64,000 nucleotides of DNA from Pseudomonadota bacterium. Lineage in GTDB: Bacteria > Pseudomonadota > Gammaproteobacteria > Burkholderiales > Burkholderiaceae_C. Shown here piece after piece: positions 44,516 to 53,104 of the stretch (positions within the stretch are counted from its first letter, which is position 1; the number at the start of each line of letters is the position of its first letter). The position numbers and the translations under genes were made by a program. The stretch is from positions 68,564 to 132,563 of the forward strand of contig JAEZWW010000042.1 of NCBI GenBank assembly GCA_023442945.1. The letters run 5' to 3'. Below the pieces are notes generated by a model. It searched no databases, was not told where the DNA came from, and saw only the letters and a program-made list of their open reading frames with translations.

Positions 44516-45442
44516 ATGATCCGCCGCCGTCACCTAGCCGCCTTGACGAGCCTGGCCGCTTTGCCCACCATCGCGCTCATGAACGCTGCTTCCGACGCCG
44601 CTGCCGGTCTGCCCTTGCTGCAATCCCTGAAGCCCTCACCGCGCCTGCCGGTGATGTTCGTCGGCCATGGCAGTCCGATGAACGCCATCGAAGACAACGC
44701 CTGGCGCCGCGAATGGCAGGTGCTGGGGCAAGAATTGCTGGCGCGCGCCGTCCAGCCGCAGCTGGTGCTGTGCGTGTCTGCGCACTGGCTGACGCGCGGC
44801 GGTTGGTATGTGACCGGCATGGCCCAGCCCAAGACCATCCACGACTTCGGCGGCTTTCCGCAAGCGCTGTTCGACCAGCAGTACCCCGCGCCCGGCGCCC
44901 CGGCCGTTGCGCAAACCCTGGCGCACGAACTGCAGCAGCCCGCCACGCACCGCCCGCTGGGCGTGGACGAAGGCGAATGGGGGTTGGACCACGGCACCTG
45001 GTCGGTGCTCAAGCCCATGTTCCCGGCCGCCAACATCCCGGTCATGCAACTCAGCATGGACTACAGCCGCCCGCCGGCCGAGCACTACGCGCTGGGCCAG
45101 CAACTGCGCGCCCTGCGTGAGCGCGGCGTGCTCATCGTCGGCAGCGGGAATGTCGTCCACAACCTGCGCGCCGTCCGCCGCGACGCGCCCAACGACGCCA
45201 CCTACGACTGGGGCGCCGCCTTCGATGACAAGGTCAAGACCCACGTCGTTGACGGTAATCTGGGCGGCCTGGTGGACTTCCAGCAATGGGGCGCCATCGC
45301 CCAGCAGGCCCACCCCACTTACGAACACTACCTCCCCCTGCTGTACGCCGCCGGCGCCGTGCACGCCGGCGAAGCGCCGCGCTTTTTCAACACCGGCTTT
45401 CAGCTGGCGTCGATCTCGATGCGGTCGATGCTGTGGGGGTGA
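44516..45442 (+). CDS. 4,5-DOPA dioxygenase extradiol family (LigB/YgiD type)
   Basis: The 308-residue protein has metal-ligand motifs FVGHGSPMNAI, VSAHWLTRGGW and a late HPTYEHYLPLLYAAGA, with DHGTWSVLKPMFP between them. The family cleaves catechol-type rings extradiol with Fe(II) or Zn. The N terminus MIRRRHLAALTSLAALPTIA resembles a Tat signal peptide, so export is possible; the cytoplasmic E. coli YgiD lacks this. The natural substrate is unknown. Confidence 0.87.
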   Translation: MIRRRHLAALTSLAALPTIALMNAASDAAAGLPLLQSLKPSPRLPVMFVGHGSPMNAIEDNAWRREWQVLGQELLARAVQPQLVLCVSAHWLTRGGWYVTGMAQPKTIHDFGGFPQALFDQQYPAPGAPAVAQTLAHELQQPATHRPLGVDEGEWGLDHGTWSVLKPMFPAANIPVMQLSMDYSRPPAEHYALGQQLRALRERGVLIVGSGNVVHNLRAVRRDAPNDATYDWGAAFDDKVKTHVVDGNLGGLVDFQQWGAIAQQAHPTYEHYLPLLYAAGAVHAGEAPRFFNTGFQLASISMRSMLWG

Positions 45443-45496
45443 TGCCGAGTCGTTTGCAGCCCGCCAGAGGGGCTGGGTGAGCGGTTTGCGGTGATG

Positions 45497-45516
45497 GGAC
45501 GACCCGCCGGTCGTCC
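45497..45516. terminator. stem-loop between convergent DODA-type and LysR genes
   Basis: GGACGACC and GGTCGTCC form a perfect 8-bp stem with loop CGCC. It lacks a clear T tract; it may serve as a bidirectional terminator. Confidence 0.45.
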
Positions 45517-45537
45517 GATTGAGGCATTCGGTTTCCC

Positions 45538-46431
45538 TTACGGCAGTTCGATCGCCCGCGCCAGGTGCGTGTAAACAGCGCCGATGCGCCGCAGGTGCCG
45601 GGCCTCGGGATGGGTCAACAGCCACAGCTCGGTTTCACATTCTTCCAGGGACTCGGTCAGCCGCAGCAGGTCGCGGCGGCCTTCGGCCAGGAACAAGGGC
45701 ACGACGCCGACGCCCAGGCCAAGGGCGACGAGTTCCAAGACCGACAGCACGCTGCCGACGCGGTAGCGCGGCGTGACCTTGGGAAAATGCCGCTTGCGCC
45801 AGACGACGGAGGGGTGGTCGGGCAGGGCGTCGTCCGGCGCGACCCAGTCGCAGTCACCCGCCTGCACCTGCGCCATCTTGCGCACCGCGCCACGCCGGTG
45901 CGCGTACAGCGCCACGCGGATGGGACCGAGCTGTTTGCCGACCAGGTGCGTGGGTGGCCGCTTGGTGGCGCGCACGGCGATGTCCGCGTCACGCCGGGTC
46001 AGGCTGGCCAGTTCATTGCCCGTGTGCAGTTCAAAGCCAAGCAGCGGGTGTTCGGTGCGCAGCGCGGCCAGCGCGGGCGACACCAGGCCGTGCAAGACGG
46101 TGTCGGTCGTGGTGATGCGCACCGTGCCTGAGATCTGCGAGGGCTCGGATTCAACCGCAGCGCGCGCGGCCTCCAGCGCCGCTTCCACAGACTCGGCGTG
46201 GGCGGTCAACGCCAGCGCCAGGTCGTTGGGGACGTAACCGGCCCGCGTGCGTTCAAACAGCGGGCGCCCCAGGCCGCGTTCGACGCGCTGCAGGGCGCGG
46301 AACACGGTGGAAGCGTCCACGCCCAGACGTTCACCTGCCGTTGCCAGCGTGCCGGCCCGCGCCAAGGCCAAGGTCACCTCAAGGTCGGCGGGCCCCAATC
46401 GGAATTGCGTGGGCGCAATCGAGGTTTGCAT
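45538..46431 (-). CDS. LysR family transcriptional regulator
   Basis: The 297-residue regulator has an N-terminal winged helix (LEVTLALARAGTLATAGERLGVDASTVFRALQRVERGLG, seen as DASTVFRALQRVERGLG) and a periplasmic-binding-like effector domain (TVRITTTDTVLHGLVSPAL). It is transcribed divergently from two glutathione S-transferase genes, with 154 bp between the starts, the standard layout for LysR control of a neighbouring operon. The effector is unknown. Confidence 0.92.
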   Translation of the reverse strand: MQTSIAPTQFRLGPADLEVTLALARAGTLATAGERLGVDASTVFRALQRVERGLGRPLFERTRAGYVPNDLALALTAHAESVEAALEAARAAVESEPSQISGTVRITTTDTVLHGLVSPALAALRTEHPLLGFELHTGNELASLTRRDADIAVRATKRPPTHLVGKQLGPIRVALYAHRRGAVRKMAQVQAGDCDWVAPDDALPDHPSVVWRKRHFPKVTPRYRVGSVLSVLELVALGLGVGVVPLFLAEGRRDLLRLTESLEECETELWLLTHPEARHLRRIGAVYTHLARAIELP

Positions 46432-46585
46432 ATCAGCGTATTTTCATTTCGCCAACGCAATCCTACATTGAACCCAAGCGCACTTCCACGGTGCTGCGCG
46501 GAGTGGGTCAGCCGTCCGGCTTGGCCCGCGCTCGCAGTGCAGCGCGCCCCTCGATCTTGTTCACCTGTTTCCGAAAGGACCTGTC

Positions 46586-47194
46586 ATGAAGCTTTATTTC
46601 TCCCCCGGCGCCTGCTCCCTGGCCGTGCACATCGCCTTGCGCGAGGTCGGTGCGCACTTCGATGCGACGGCGGTCGACCTGGCCAAGCACGTCACCGCTG
46701 ATGGCCTGGACTACCGCAGCATCTCTGCGCGCGGCTACGTCCCGCTGCTCGAGTTGGACGACGGCACCCGGCACACCGAAGTGGCGTCGCTGCTCCAGCT
46801 CGTGGCAGACCTGGACCCGGCCAGGGCGCTGATCGGCGCCGCGGGCTCGGGCCGCCGGTTGTTGGTGGTCGAATGGTTGAGCTTCGTGGCGACCGAGCTG
46901 CACAAGGCTTTCAGCCCCTGGCTGTGGCACAAGGAAACGGCCGAGTCCACGCGCCAGGCCGTCAAGGACAAACTGGCCACACGCTTTGCCGAGCTGGACG
47001 GACTGTTGGCCAAGCAAGACTATCTGGCGGGCGACTACAGCGTGGCCGACACCTACGCCTTCACCATCGTCAACTGGGCCAACTTCCTGAAGCTGCCGCT
47101 GACGGCGTACCCGCACCTGCAGGCCTATCTGAACCGCGTGGCCAGTCGCCCAGCCGTGCAGGCCGCGCTGCGAGCCGAGGGCCTGCTGAAATGA
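46586..47194 (+). CDS. glutathione S-transferase, beta-class-like
   Basis: The 202-residue protein starts MKLYFSPGACSLAVHIALRE after AAAGGA. SPGACS with Cys10 is the beta-class active site. The GSH site GYVPLLELDDG is followed by TEVASLLQLVADL and the C-terminal all-helical domain (YLAGDYSVADTYAFTIVNW). It conjugates or reduces electrophiles with glutathione. It overlaps the next GST gene by 4 bp and is probably controlled by the divergent LysR protein. Confidence 0.92.
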   Translation: MKLYFSPGACSLAVHIALREVGAHFDATAVDLAKHVTADGLDYRSISARGYVPLLELDDGTRHTEVASLLQLVADLDPARALIGAAGSGRRLLVVEWLSFVATELHKAFSPWLWHKETAESTRQAVKDKLATRFAELDGLLAKQDYLAGDYSVADTYAFTIVNWANFLKLPLTAYPHLQAYLNRVASRPAVQAALRAEGLLK

Positions 47195-47853
47195 GCGCGC
47201 CGCTGGTGCTGGTCTCGCACGCGCTGTGCCCGTATGTGCAGCGCGCGGCCATCGTGCTGGCCGAGAAAGGCGTCCCCTTCGAGCGGCGCGACATCGACCT
47301 GGCACACAAGCCGGACTGGTTTCTGGCGGTGTCGCCGCTGGGCAAGACGCCGGTGTTGCTGGTGGACGGCGCGCCGATCTTCGAGTCGGCGGTGATCTGC
47401 GAATACCTGGAAGACACCACCTTGCCCAAGCTGCACCCCGGCAACGCGCTGCTGCGCGCTAGGCACCGCGCGTGGATGGAATTCGGCTCCAACGTGTTGA
47501 GCGGGATCGCCGCCTTCTACAACGCGCCGGACGAGGCCGCGCTGCAGGCCAAGGCCGACCAGATCCGCCAGCGCCTGCAGCAGCTGGAAGCCGAGTTGGG
47601 CGAGGGGCCGTACTTCGCCGGAGAGGCCTTCAGCATCGTGGACGCGGTGTTTGGGCCGGTGTTCCGCTACTTCGACGTCTTTGATGAGCTGGGCGACTTT
47701 GGCTTTTGGCAGGGGCTGCCCAGGCTCGCGCGGTGGCGGCAGGCGCTGGCCCGTCGGCGCTCCGTCGCGCAGGCCGTGGCGCTCAACTACCCGGATCTGC
47801 TGCGCGGCTTCCTGCGCGCGCGCCCGTCCGCGCTCGGCCGGCTGGCGCGGTGA
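47191..47853 (+). CDS. glutathione S-transferase family protein, omega/zeta-like
   Basis: The 220-residue protein has SHALCPYVQRAAIVLAEKG (CPYV active site near Cys13), the GSH-binding GKTPVLLVDGAPIFESAVICEYL, and a C-terminal domain with GPYFAGEAFSIVDAVFGPVF. The CPYV site suggests thiol transferase chemistry, different from the upstream beta-like GST. It starts within the stop of that gene (ATGA). Confidence 0.9.
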   Translation: MSAPLVLVSHALCPYVQRAAIVLAEKGVPFERRDIDLAHKPDWFLAVSPLGKTPVLLVDGAPIFESAVICEYLEDTTLPKLHPGNALLRARHRAWMEFGSNVLSGIAAFYNAPDEAALQAKADQIRQRLQQLEAELGEGPYFAGEAFSIVDAVFGPVFRYFDVFDELGDFGFWQGLPRLARWRQALARRRSVAQAVALNYPDLLRGFLRARPSALGRLAR

Positions 47854-47923
47854 GCGCCGGCCGCCAGGGCGCGGGCAAACACCTGCGTCGGCACCGGTGC
47901 GCGGGCCACGCCAAAATGGCGCC

Positions 47924-48535
47924 ATGACCACCCTCATCGCCACCCCCGCCGATGTGCTCGCCTTTTGGCTGGGCGCTTACCCCCTGGACCCTGCCGCCAT
48001 GGCGCGCGTGCAGGGCCAGTGGTTTCAGAAGAACGACGCCTTCGATGCCGACATGCGCGCGCGCTTTCTGCCGACGATTGAGGCCGCGCTGGACGGCCGC
48101 CTGAGCGATTGGCCGGCGACGGACGACGGCTGGCTGGCGCTGCTGATCGTGCTGGACCAGTTCACACGCAACACCTTTCGCGGCGAGCCCAAGAGCTTTG
48201 CCGGCGACCCGATGGCGCTGCAGCACGCGGTGGAGGGCATTGCCGCTGGGCGCGACCAGCGCGTGCCGCCCATGGCGCGCATCTTCTGCTACCTGCCGCT
48301 GGAACACGCCGAAGACCGCGAGCTGCAGGCGCGCAGTGTGGCGCTGTTCGCTGCCCTGGCCGCCGGGCCAGGGGCCGAGCCCAAGGCCTTTTTCGACAAC
48401 ACGTCGGACTACGCGGTCAAGCACCAGGTGGTGATTGATCGATTCGGGCGCTTTCCGCACCGCAACGCGATTCTGGGGCGTGTCAGCACGCCGGAAGAGA
48501 TGGAGTACCTGCGCCAGCCCGGCTCGGGTTTTTGA
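47924..48535 (+). CDS. DUF924 family protein
   Basis: The 203-residue alpha-helical protein has VLAFWLGAYP, WFQKNDAFDADMRARF, LLIVLDQFTRNTFRGEP, IFCYLPLEHAED and IDRFGRFPHRNAILGRVST. These are the DUF924 hallmarks, a TPR-like fold of unknown function. It follows the GST pair by 70 bp and may belong to the same transcript. Confidence 0.92.
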   Translation: MTTLIATPADVLAFWLGAYPLDPAAMARVQGQWFQKNDAFDADMRARFLPTIEAALDGRLSDWPATDDGWLALLIVLDQFTRNTFRGEPKSFAGDPMALQHAVEGIAAGRDQRVPPMARIFCYLPLEHAEDRELQARSVALFAALAAGPGAEPKAFFDNTSDYAVKHQVVIDRFGRFPHRNAILGRVSTPEEMEYLRQPGSGF

Positions 48536-48612
48536 GCGCGGATCGGGGGCCGAACGCGGGCGCGCGTCCCTAGGGGCGGCAGCCGGGCCGTCCCTAGGGC
48601 GCAAGCGCGGGT

Positions 48613-48674
48613 TTTGAATGAAATCGGCCGTTGGCCCTAGAGCCACTTGCGCGGGCAGCTAGCAAAAATAGAGC
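48613..48674 (-). repeat. repeat A copy 11
   Basis: The + strand reads GGCCCTAGAGCCACTTGCGC, then GGGCAGCTAGCAAAAATAGAG. It lies in the 253-bp convergent gap between the DUF924 gene and the RNB gene; upstream of it are two CCCTAGGG palindromes at 48568-48600. Confidence 0.78.
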
Positions 48675-48788
48675 AATTCACGGAGCGGTGCGTCCGCGCG
48701 GTGGGGCGAATTGACGACCATGGGCGGACCGTTGGCCCGCGCCCCTCAAACCAGGTGATTGGCCGTCTGGGCCAACGGCGCCACGCGC

Positions 48789-50264
48789 TCAGGCCAGCAA
48801 TTCAAAGTCGATGAAGCCGCGCTCGACGTTGGTCGACAGCAGCTTCACGCGCACCTTGTCGCCGACCTTCACCGCGCGTGCGCGCCCGACAATCAGCTTG
48901 CCTTCGGCCGGGGGTGAGAAGACGCGCACCCAGTTGTTGCCCTTGGACACGCCGGTGACCACGCCGTCGAACACGTCGCCGATGCGCCGCTCCAGCAGCA
49001 GCGCGGCTTCGGACTTGCGCAGCTGGCGCTCGACTTTGTTGGCCGCGTCTTCCTGCTGTGTGCAGTGCTCGGCCAGGCGGCCCAGTTCGGCGTGCGAATA
49101 GGGCGCGGGTGCGCCGGCCAGCGCGGCTTTCACCAGCCGGCCGGTGATCAGGTCGGGGAAGCGCCGATTAGGCGCGGTGGAGTGCGAATAGTCGCGCACC
49201 GCCAGGCCGAAGTGGCCGATGGTCGGACCGCCGGGCACTTCGGCCACGTATTCGCCGCGACCCATCAGTTTGACGATGGTCAGCGACAGGTCGGGGAAGC
49301 GCTCCGGATCGCGCCGGCGCTCGGCTGCCAGAAACTGTTCCAGCGCGGCCGAATCCGGGTCGGGCGGCAGGGTGAAGCCGCGCTCGGCCGCCACTTCGGC
49401 GATGCGCGCCCAGCGCTCGGGTGAGCGCACCACGCGGCGCAGCGAGGCGCGGCGCTGGCTGGCGAGGTAGCGCGCCACCACGCCGTTGGTGGCGACCATG
49501 AATTCTTCGATCAGCTGGCGCGCGCGGTTCTGCACCTGTTGGCGGATGGCGACGACCTTGTCGCCATCGAATTCGGCGCGCGGCTGCAGCGTCTGGAATT
49601 CGAGCGAGCCCTGTTCACGCCGGCGCGCGCGCAACTGCTGCGCCACGGCGTCCTGCGTGCGCAGCTGTTCGTCCATGCCGGGCACGGCGGCGGCCGCGGC
49701 GGGCAGCGGGCCATCGCCTTCGATCCACGCCGCCACCGCGTCGTACGCCAGCTTGGACTTGTTGTGCACGCGCGCGCGCAGCACACGGGCGTCGCCCAGC
49801 GTGCCATCGGGGGCGAAGTCCATTTCGGTCACCAGGGCCACGCGCTCCTGATGCGGGTTGAGCGAGGTGAAGTCGGTGCTGAGCTTTTCCGGCAGCATCG
49901 GGAAGATGCGTGCCGAGGTGTAGACGCTGGTGGTGTTGATCTCGGCGTGCCGGTCGATCGGGGTGTGTTTGTCGACCAGCATGTCGACGTCGGCCACGGC
50001 CACGCGGATGCGCACGCCGCCGCCCGGCAGCGGCTCGCACTGCGACAGCTGGTCCAGGTCGCGCGAATCGTCGTTGTCGATGGAGCACCACAGCAGCGCC
50101 GTCATGTCGACGATGTCGGCACCGCTTTCCGTGCTGGGCCCCGTGATGGACTTCAGCTGGTCCCGCACGGCGGGCGGAAAGTCGGGTTCCAGCCCACGTT
50201 CGCGCATGGCCATCACGGCCAACTCGGCCAGTTCTTGCTTTTGGTGGGGATGCAGTTGGCTCAT
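48789..50264 (-). CDS. RNB-domain ribonuclease (RNase II/R family, short form)
   Basis: The 491-residue protein lacks the N-terminal cold-shock domains of RNase II and R and begins close to the RNB domain. The active site reads SIDNDDSRDLDQL: it keeps the equivalents of Asp201, Asp207 and Asp209 of E. coli RNase II, but the fourth Asp (210) is Gln. YSHSTAPNRRFPDLI is the conserved RNA-binding/catalytic motif. A C-terminal S1-like fold follows (GDVFDGVVTGVSKGNNWVRV). It should degrade RNA 3' to 5', if active. Confidence 0.85.
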   Translation of the reverse strand: MSQLHPHQKQELAELAVMAMRERGLEPDFPPAVRDQLKSITGPSTESGADIVDMTALLWCSIDNDDSRDLDQLSQCEPLPGGGVRIRVAVADVDMLVDKHTPIDRHAEINTTSVYTSARIFPMLPEKLSTDFTSLNPHQERVALVTEMDFAPDGTLGDARVLRARVHNKSKLAYDAVAAWIEGDGPLPAAAAAVPGMDEQLRTQDAVAQQLRARRREQGSLEFQTLQPRAEFDGDKVVAIRQQVQNRARQLIEEFMVATNGVVARYLASQRRASLRRVVRSPERWARIAEVAAERGFTLPPDPDSAALEQFLAAERRRDPERFPDLSLTIVKLMGRGEYVAEVPGGPTIGHFGLAVRDYSHSTAPNRRFPDLITGRLVKAALAGAPAPYSHAELGRLAEHCTQQEDAANKVERQLRKSEAALLLERRIGDVFDGVVTGVSKGNNWVRVFSPPAEGKLIVGRARAVKVGDKVRVKLLSTNVERGFIDFELLA

Positions 50265-50332
50265 GGCAATGGGCTGTTGGAGGACGGGCCATCATAGCCA
50301 GCGACCTTGTAGGCGCCGGACGCGTCCGCTGG

Positions 50333-51094
50333 TCAGCCTGCGCGCCAGAGCAGGGCAGCCAAGGCGCCCAGGTTCAGCAAGAGGGTGACCACGTAGGTGG
50401 TCAGGAAAGGCTGCTTGCGCGACTTGTGGCGCAGCGCGCGTTGGGCCAGCCACGCGGCCGGCCATCCGCCGAGCAGGGCGAGCAGGTGCAGTTGGCTTTC
50501 GGGGGTGCGCCAACGACCTTGCGCGGCGGCGTTCTTGTCGAAGGCGTAGACCATGAACGTGGCGATGTTCAGCAGCACCAGGCCGCCCAGCACGGCAACG
50601 GCGGACACCGGCCAGAGCCCGCGCCAGGTGATGGCGCCCAGCAGGCCGACCCAGGCCAGCAGCGCGACGCTGAACAACACCGGCTGACCGTCCAAGCCCT
50701 GCGGGGCACGGTCAGCGGGACGGCGGCGATCGGTGGGGCGAACGACTCGGCTTGGGGCGTCGACGTCGGGACGCATGCGTGGCGCAGGGCGTTGGCTTGG
50801 CGGTCGTACCGCCGTCCGATCTGTCGTGCCCATCGCCGGACGCTCCGCCGTGTTCGCACGTCGCGCGGGAGCGGCGTCCGGGCGCGCCCCCGCCAGCGGC
50901 TGTACCGCCATCGCACGTGGCCCTTTGCCGCCGACATCGATGCGCTCGAAGCGCACGCGCTCGCCTGCGCGCGGCACGGCGTCGCCGCGGTAGTCGCGCA
51001 CGTGAAAGAAGATGTTGCGCTGCCCGTCGGCCGTGGCGATGAAGCCGAAACCGCGCTCTGCGTCAAAGCGCAGTACCTCGCCGTCTTGTGTCAT
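50333..51094 (-). CDS. cold-shock domain plus DUF1294 membrane protein
   Basis: The 253-residue protein has an N-terminal cold-shock-type RNA-binding domain with RGFGFIATADGQRNIFFHV (residues about 14-32). An Arg/Pro-rich linker leads to a C-terminal DUF1294 membrane domain with three helices (MVYAFDKNAAAQGRWRTPE; LHLLALLGGWPAAWLAQRAL). The domain pair is common in proteobacteria; function is unknown. The start codon lies in the edge of a repeat A copy, so no normal ribosome-binding site is seen. Confidence 0.88.
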   Translation of the reverse strand: MTQDGEVLRFDAERGFGFIATADGQRNIFFHVRDYRGDAVPRAGERVRFERIDVGGKGPRAMAVQPLAGARPDAAPARRANTAERPAMGTTDRTAVRPPSQRPAPRMRPDVDAPSRVVRPTDRRRPADRAPQGLDGQPVLFSVALLAWVGLLGAITWRGLWPVSAVAVLGGLVLLNIATFMVYAFDKNAAAQGRWRTPESQLHLLALLGGWPAAWLAQRALRHKSRKQPFLTTYVVTLLLNLGALAALLWRAG

Positions 51095-51148
51095 TTGGGT
51101 TTACGGCCCTACAGCCATCTGCGCGGCCAGCTATCGTTTGGGTAGCGT
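51092..51148 (-). repeat. repeat A copy 12, spanning two gene ends
   Basis: The + strand reads CGGCCCTACAGCCATCTGCG, then GGCCAGCTATCGTTTGGGTAG. It covers the start of the CSD-DUF1294 gene and the stop codon (TAG, 51131-51133) and last codons of the CaiB-type gene. Confidence 0.78.
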
Positions 51149-52042
51149 GTACAGCGGAATGTCCTTGGCCACGGCCAACGCATCCAGTTGACGGCGGGTC
51201 TTGGTCAGGGCCCAGGCGGCGATCGCGTCGCGCGCTTGCGGGGCGAAGGGCGCGCGCAGGTCGGGCCGGGGCAGGCCGACGGCTTCAAACAGCGCGGCGG
51301 CGAAGTGCGGCTCCAGCGCGGCGATGGCCACGCGGCCGTCCTTGCAGGGGTAGACGCGGTAGCCCGCATGCGCGCCGCCGACGGCGCCGGTCGGCAGCGT
51401 CAGGCCCCAGGTGCGTGGCAGCGCAAGCCAGTGCGCGGCGTCCGACAGCGCGACCTGGCGGTGCGCGCCCTTGCCGCTGGCCCTGGCCTGCATCAACACG
51501 GCCAAAGACGCTTCGACGGTGAGCAGCGCGCCGCCCATGTCGGCCAGCAGCGAAGGCGGCAGCTCGGTGCCGGTGACCAGGCCGGCTTCGGCCAGGTAGG
51601 TCAAGTCGTGCCCGGGTTCGTCGGCGCGCTCGCCGGGCGCGCCGACGATCTCAACCATCGACAGCTCGGGGTGCGCGCGGTGCACGGCGCGCCAGTTCAG
51701 GCCCAGTTTTTGCAACGCGGAGGGGCGGAACGAGGTGATCAACAGATCGGCCTTGGCCAGCTCGCGCGCCAGTTGGGCGCGGCCGCGCTCGGTCTTCAAA
51801 TCCATCTGCACTACGCGCACGTCGGCGTGTAGGGTGTTGTAGGCCTCGATGTTGTAGAGGCCCATGGGGTCGCCCGACATGGGGCGGCCGGTGGGTGTGA
51901 GGCCGGGGCCGGGCGGCTCGACCTTCAGGCAGCGCGCGCCCATCTCGGCCAGGCGCATCAGCGCGGCGGGGCCGGGCAGGTTGAGGGCCAGGCTGACGAC
52001 GCGCACGCCGCGCAGCGGTTTGGGGGATGCAGTGGTGGGCAT
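51131..52042 (-). CDS. CaiB/BaiF family CoA-transferase or racemase-like protein
   Basis: The 303-residue protein has LRGVRVVSLALNLPGPAAL, LGARCLKVEPPG-like text (MGARCLKVEPPGPG), VVQMDLKTERGRAQL, the Asp of AGLVTGTE region and VYPCKDGRVAIAALE. These are class III CoA-transferase features. Family members usually have 360-400 residues, so the C-terminal part is short, and its last codons and stop (LPKR-stop) come from a repeat A copy. A truncated but maybe active protein is possible. Copies of the repeat flank it on both sides. Confidence 0.82.
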   Translation of the reverse strand: MPTTASPKPLRGVRVVSLALNLPGPAALMRLAEMGARCLKVEPPGPGLTPTGRPMSGDPMGLYNIEAYNTLHADVRVVQMDLKTERGRAQLARELAKADLLITSFRPSALQKLGLNWRAVHRAHPELSMVEIVGAPGERADEPGHDLTYLAEAGLVTGTELPPSLLADMGGALLTVEASLAVLMQARASGKGAHRQVALSDAAHWLALPRTWGLTLPTGAVGGAHAGYRVYPCKDGRVAIAALEPHFAAALFEAVGLPRPDLRAPFAPQARDAIAAWALTKTRRQLDALAVAKDIPLYTLPKR

Positions 52043-52052
52043 GGAGAGGTGG

Positions 52053-52120
52053 CTTACTATGAAATAAGGAGCTGCTTGCGCAGATTCATCTAGGGCTGGC
52101 GCCGCTTTATGCTTGAAATT
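52053..52120 (+). repeat. repeat A copy 13
   Basis: It reads AAATAAGGAGCTGCTTGCGC, then AGATTCATCTAGGGCTGGCG. It lies just upstream of the CaiB-type gene start and is inverted relative to the copy at its 3' end. Confidence 0.72.
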
Positions 52121-52168
52121 GGGATGGCAGGGCGCGCACAGCGCGTGCGTCCCGCGGCAGGCGCCGGC

Positions 52169-52876
52169 TCACCAACTGCGCGTGAGGCCGCCGTCCAGCC
52201 GCAGATTCTGCCCGGTCATGTAGGCGCCGTCGTCGGACGCCAGCCAGGCGATCAGCGACGCCACTTCTTCCGACTTGCCGTAGCGCCCGGCGGGGATGCG
52301 CGCGCGCCGGTCGTCCTTTTCCGGCAGGCTGTCGATGAAGCCGGGCAGCACGTTGTTCATGCGGATGCCGTCCTTGGCGTACTGGTCGGCATACAGCTTG
52401 CTGAACGCCGCCAGCCCGGCGCGGAACACGGCGGAGGTGGGGAAGACCGGGTCGGGCTCCACCGCGGCGAAGCTGGAAATGTTGACGATGGCGCCGCCGC
52501 CCGCGGCCTGCAGGTGCGGCGTGACCAGGCGCGCGGGGCGGATCACGTTCATGAGGTAGATGTCCATGCCGCTGGCCCAGGCCTCGTCGCTGATGGCCAG
52601 CAGATCGCCCTTGGGGCCGTGGCCGGCGGAATTGACCAGCACGTCGATGCGGCCCCAGCGTTCAAGCGCACCATCGACCAGGCGCTGCAGGTCGGCCTGC
52701 ACCAGGTTGCTGCCGGTGACGCCAAAGCCACCCAATTCGGTGCCCAGCGCTTCGCCCTTGCCGGACGAGGACAGCACGCCGACGTGAAACCCGTCTTGCG
52801 CCAGACGGCGCGCCGCTGCGGCGCCCATGCCGCTGCCCCCGGCGGTGACGAGGGCGACTTTTTGTGATGCGGCCAT
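52169..52876 (-). CDS. SDR-fold protein lacking the canonical YxxxK site
   Basis: The 235-residue protein has the cofactor motif LVTAGGSGMGAAAARRLA, LVNSAG and NISSFAAVEP, and ends with YMTGQNLRLDGGLTRSW. Where YSASK-type catalytic residues are expected it reads FPTSAVFRAGLAAFSKLYA, so the active Tyr and Lys are not in place. IRMNNVLPGFIDSLP is well preserved. It may use another mechanism, or bind a nucleotide without dehydrogenase chemistry. Function is unknown. Confidence 0.85.
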   Translation of the reverse strand: MAASQKVALVTAGGSGMGAAAARRLAQDGFHVGVLSSSGKGEALGTELGGFGVTGSNLVQADLQRLVDGALERWGRIDVLVNSAGHGPKGDLLAISDEAWASGMDIYLMNVIRPARLVTPHLQAAGGGAIVNISSFAAVEPDPVFPTSAVFRAGLAAFSKLYADQYAKDGIRMNNVLPGFIDSLPEKDDRRARIPAGRYGKSEEVASLIAWLASDDGAYMTGQNLRLDGGLTRSW

Positions 52877-53104
52877 GCGGTGCTGCTCCTGCTGCGGTGT
52901 AAAAACCGCATCCTAGCGCCGCTGCACCAGGCTGGCGCGCGCCTGCGCGACGCTTGGCGGGCAGAGCCGGTGATCAGGCCGCAGGTTTCGGCACGAAGCC
53001 GTCAGACGGGGTGTGAAAAGGCGTGGCGCAGGGCTGGTTGTCGGGCGGAATCTGATGACCCAACGGCGTGGTCTCGGGGCGCACGCTGCGGGGGCACGAG
53101 CCGC

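Noticed and set aside
51092..52120. Composite transposon made by two inverted repeats around the CaiB-type gene
   Set aside because: The repeats are too short, carry no transposase, and occur at many other gene junctions; chance placement is a simpler reading.
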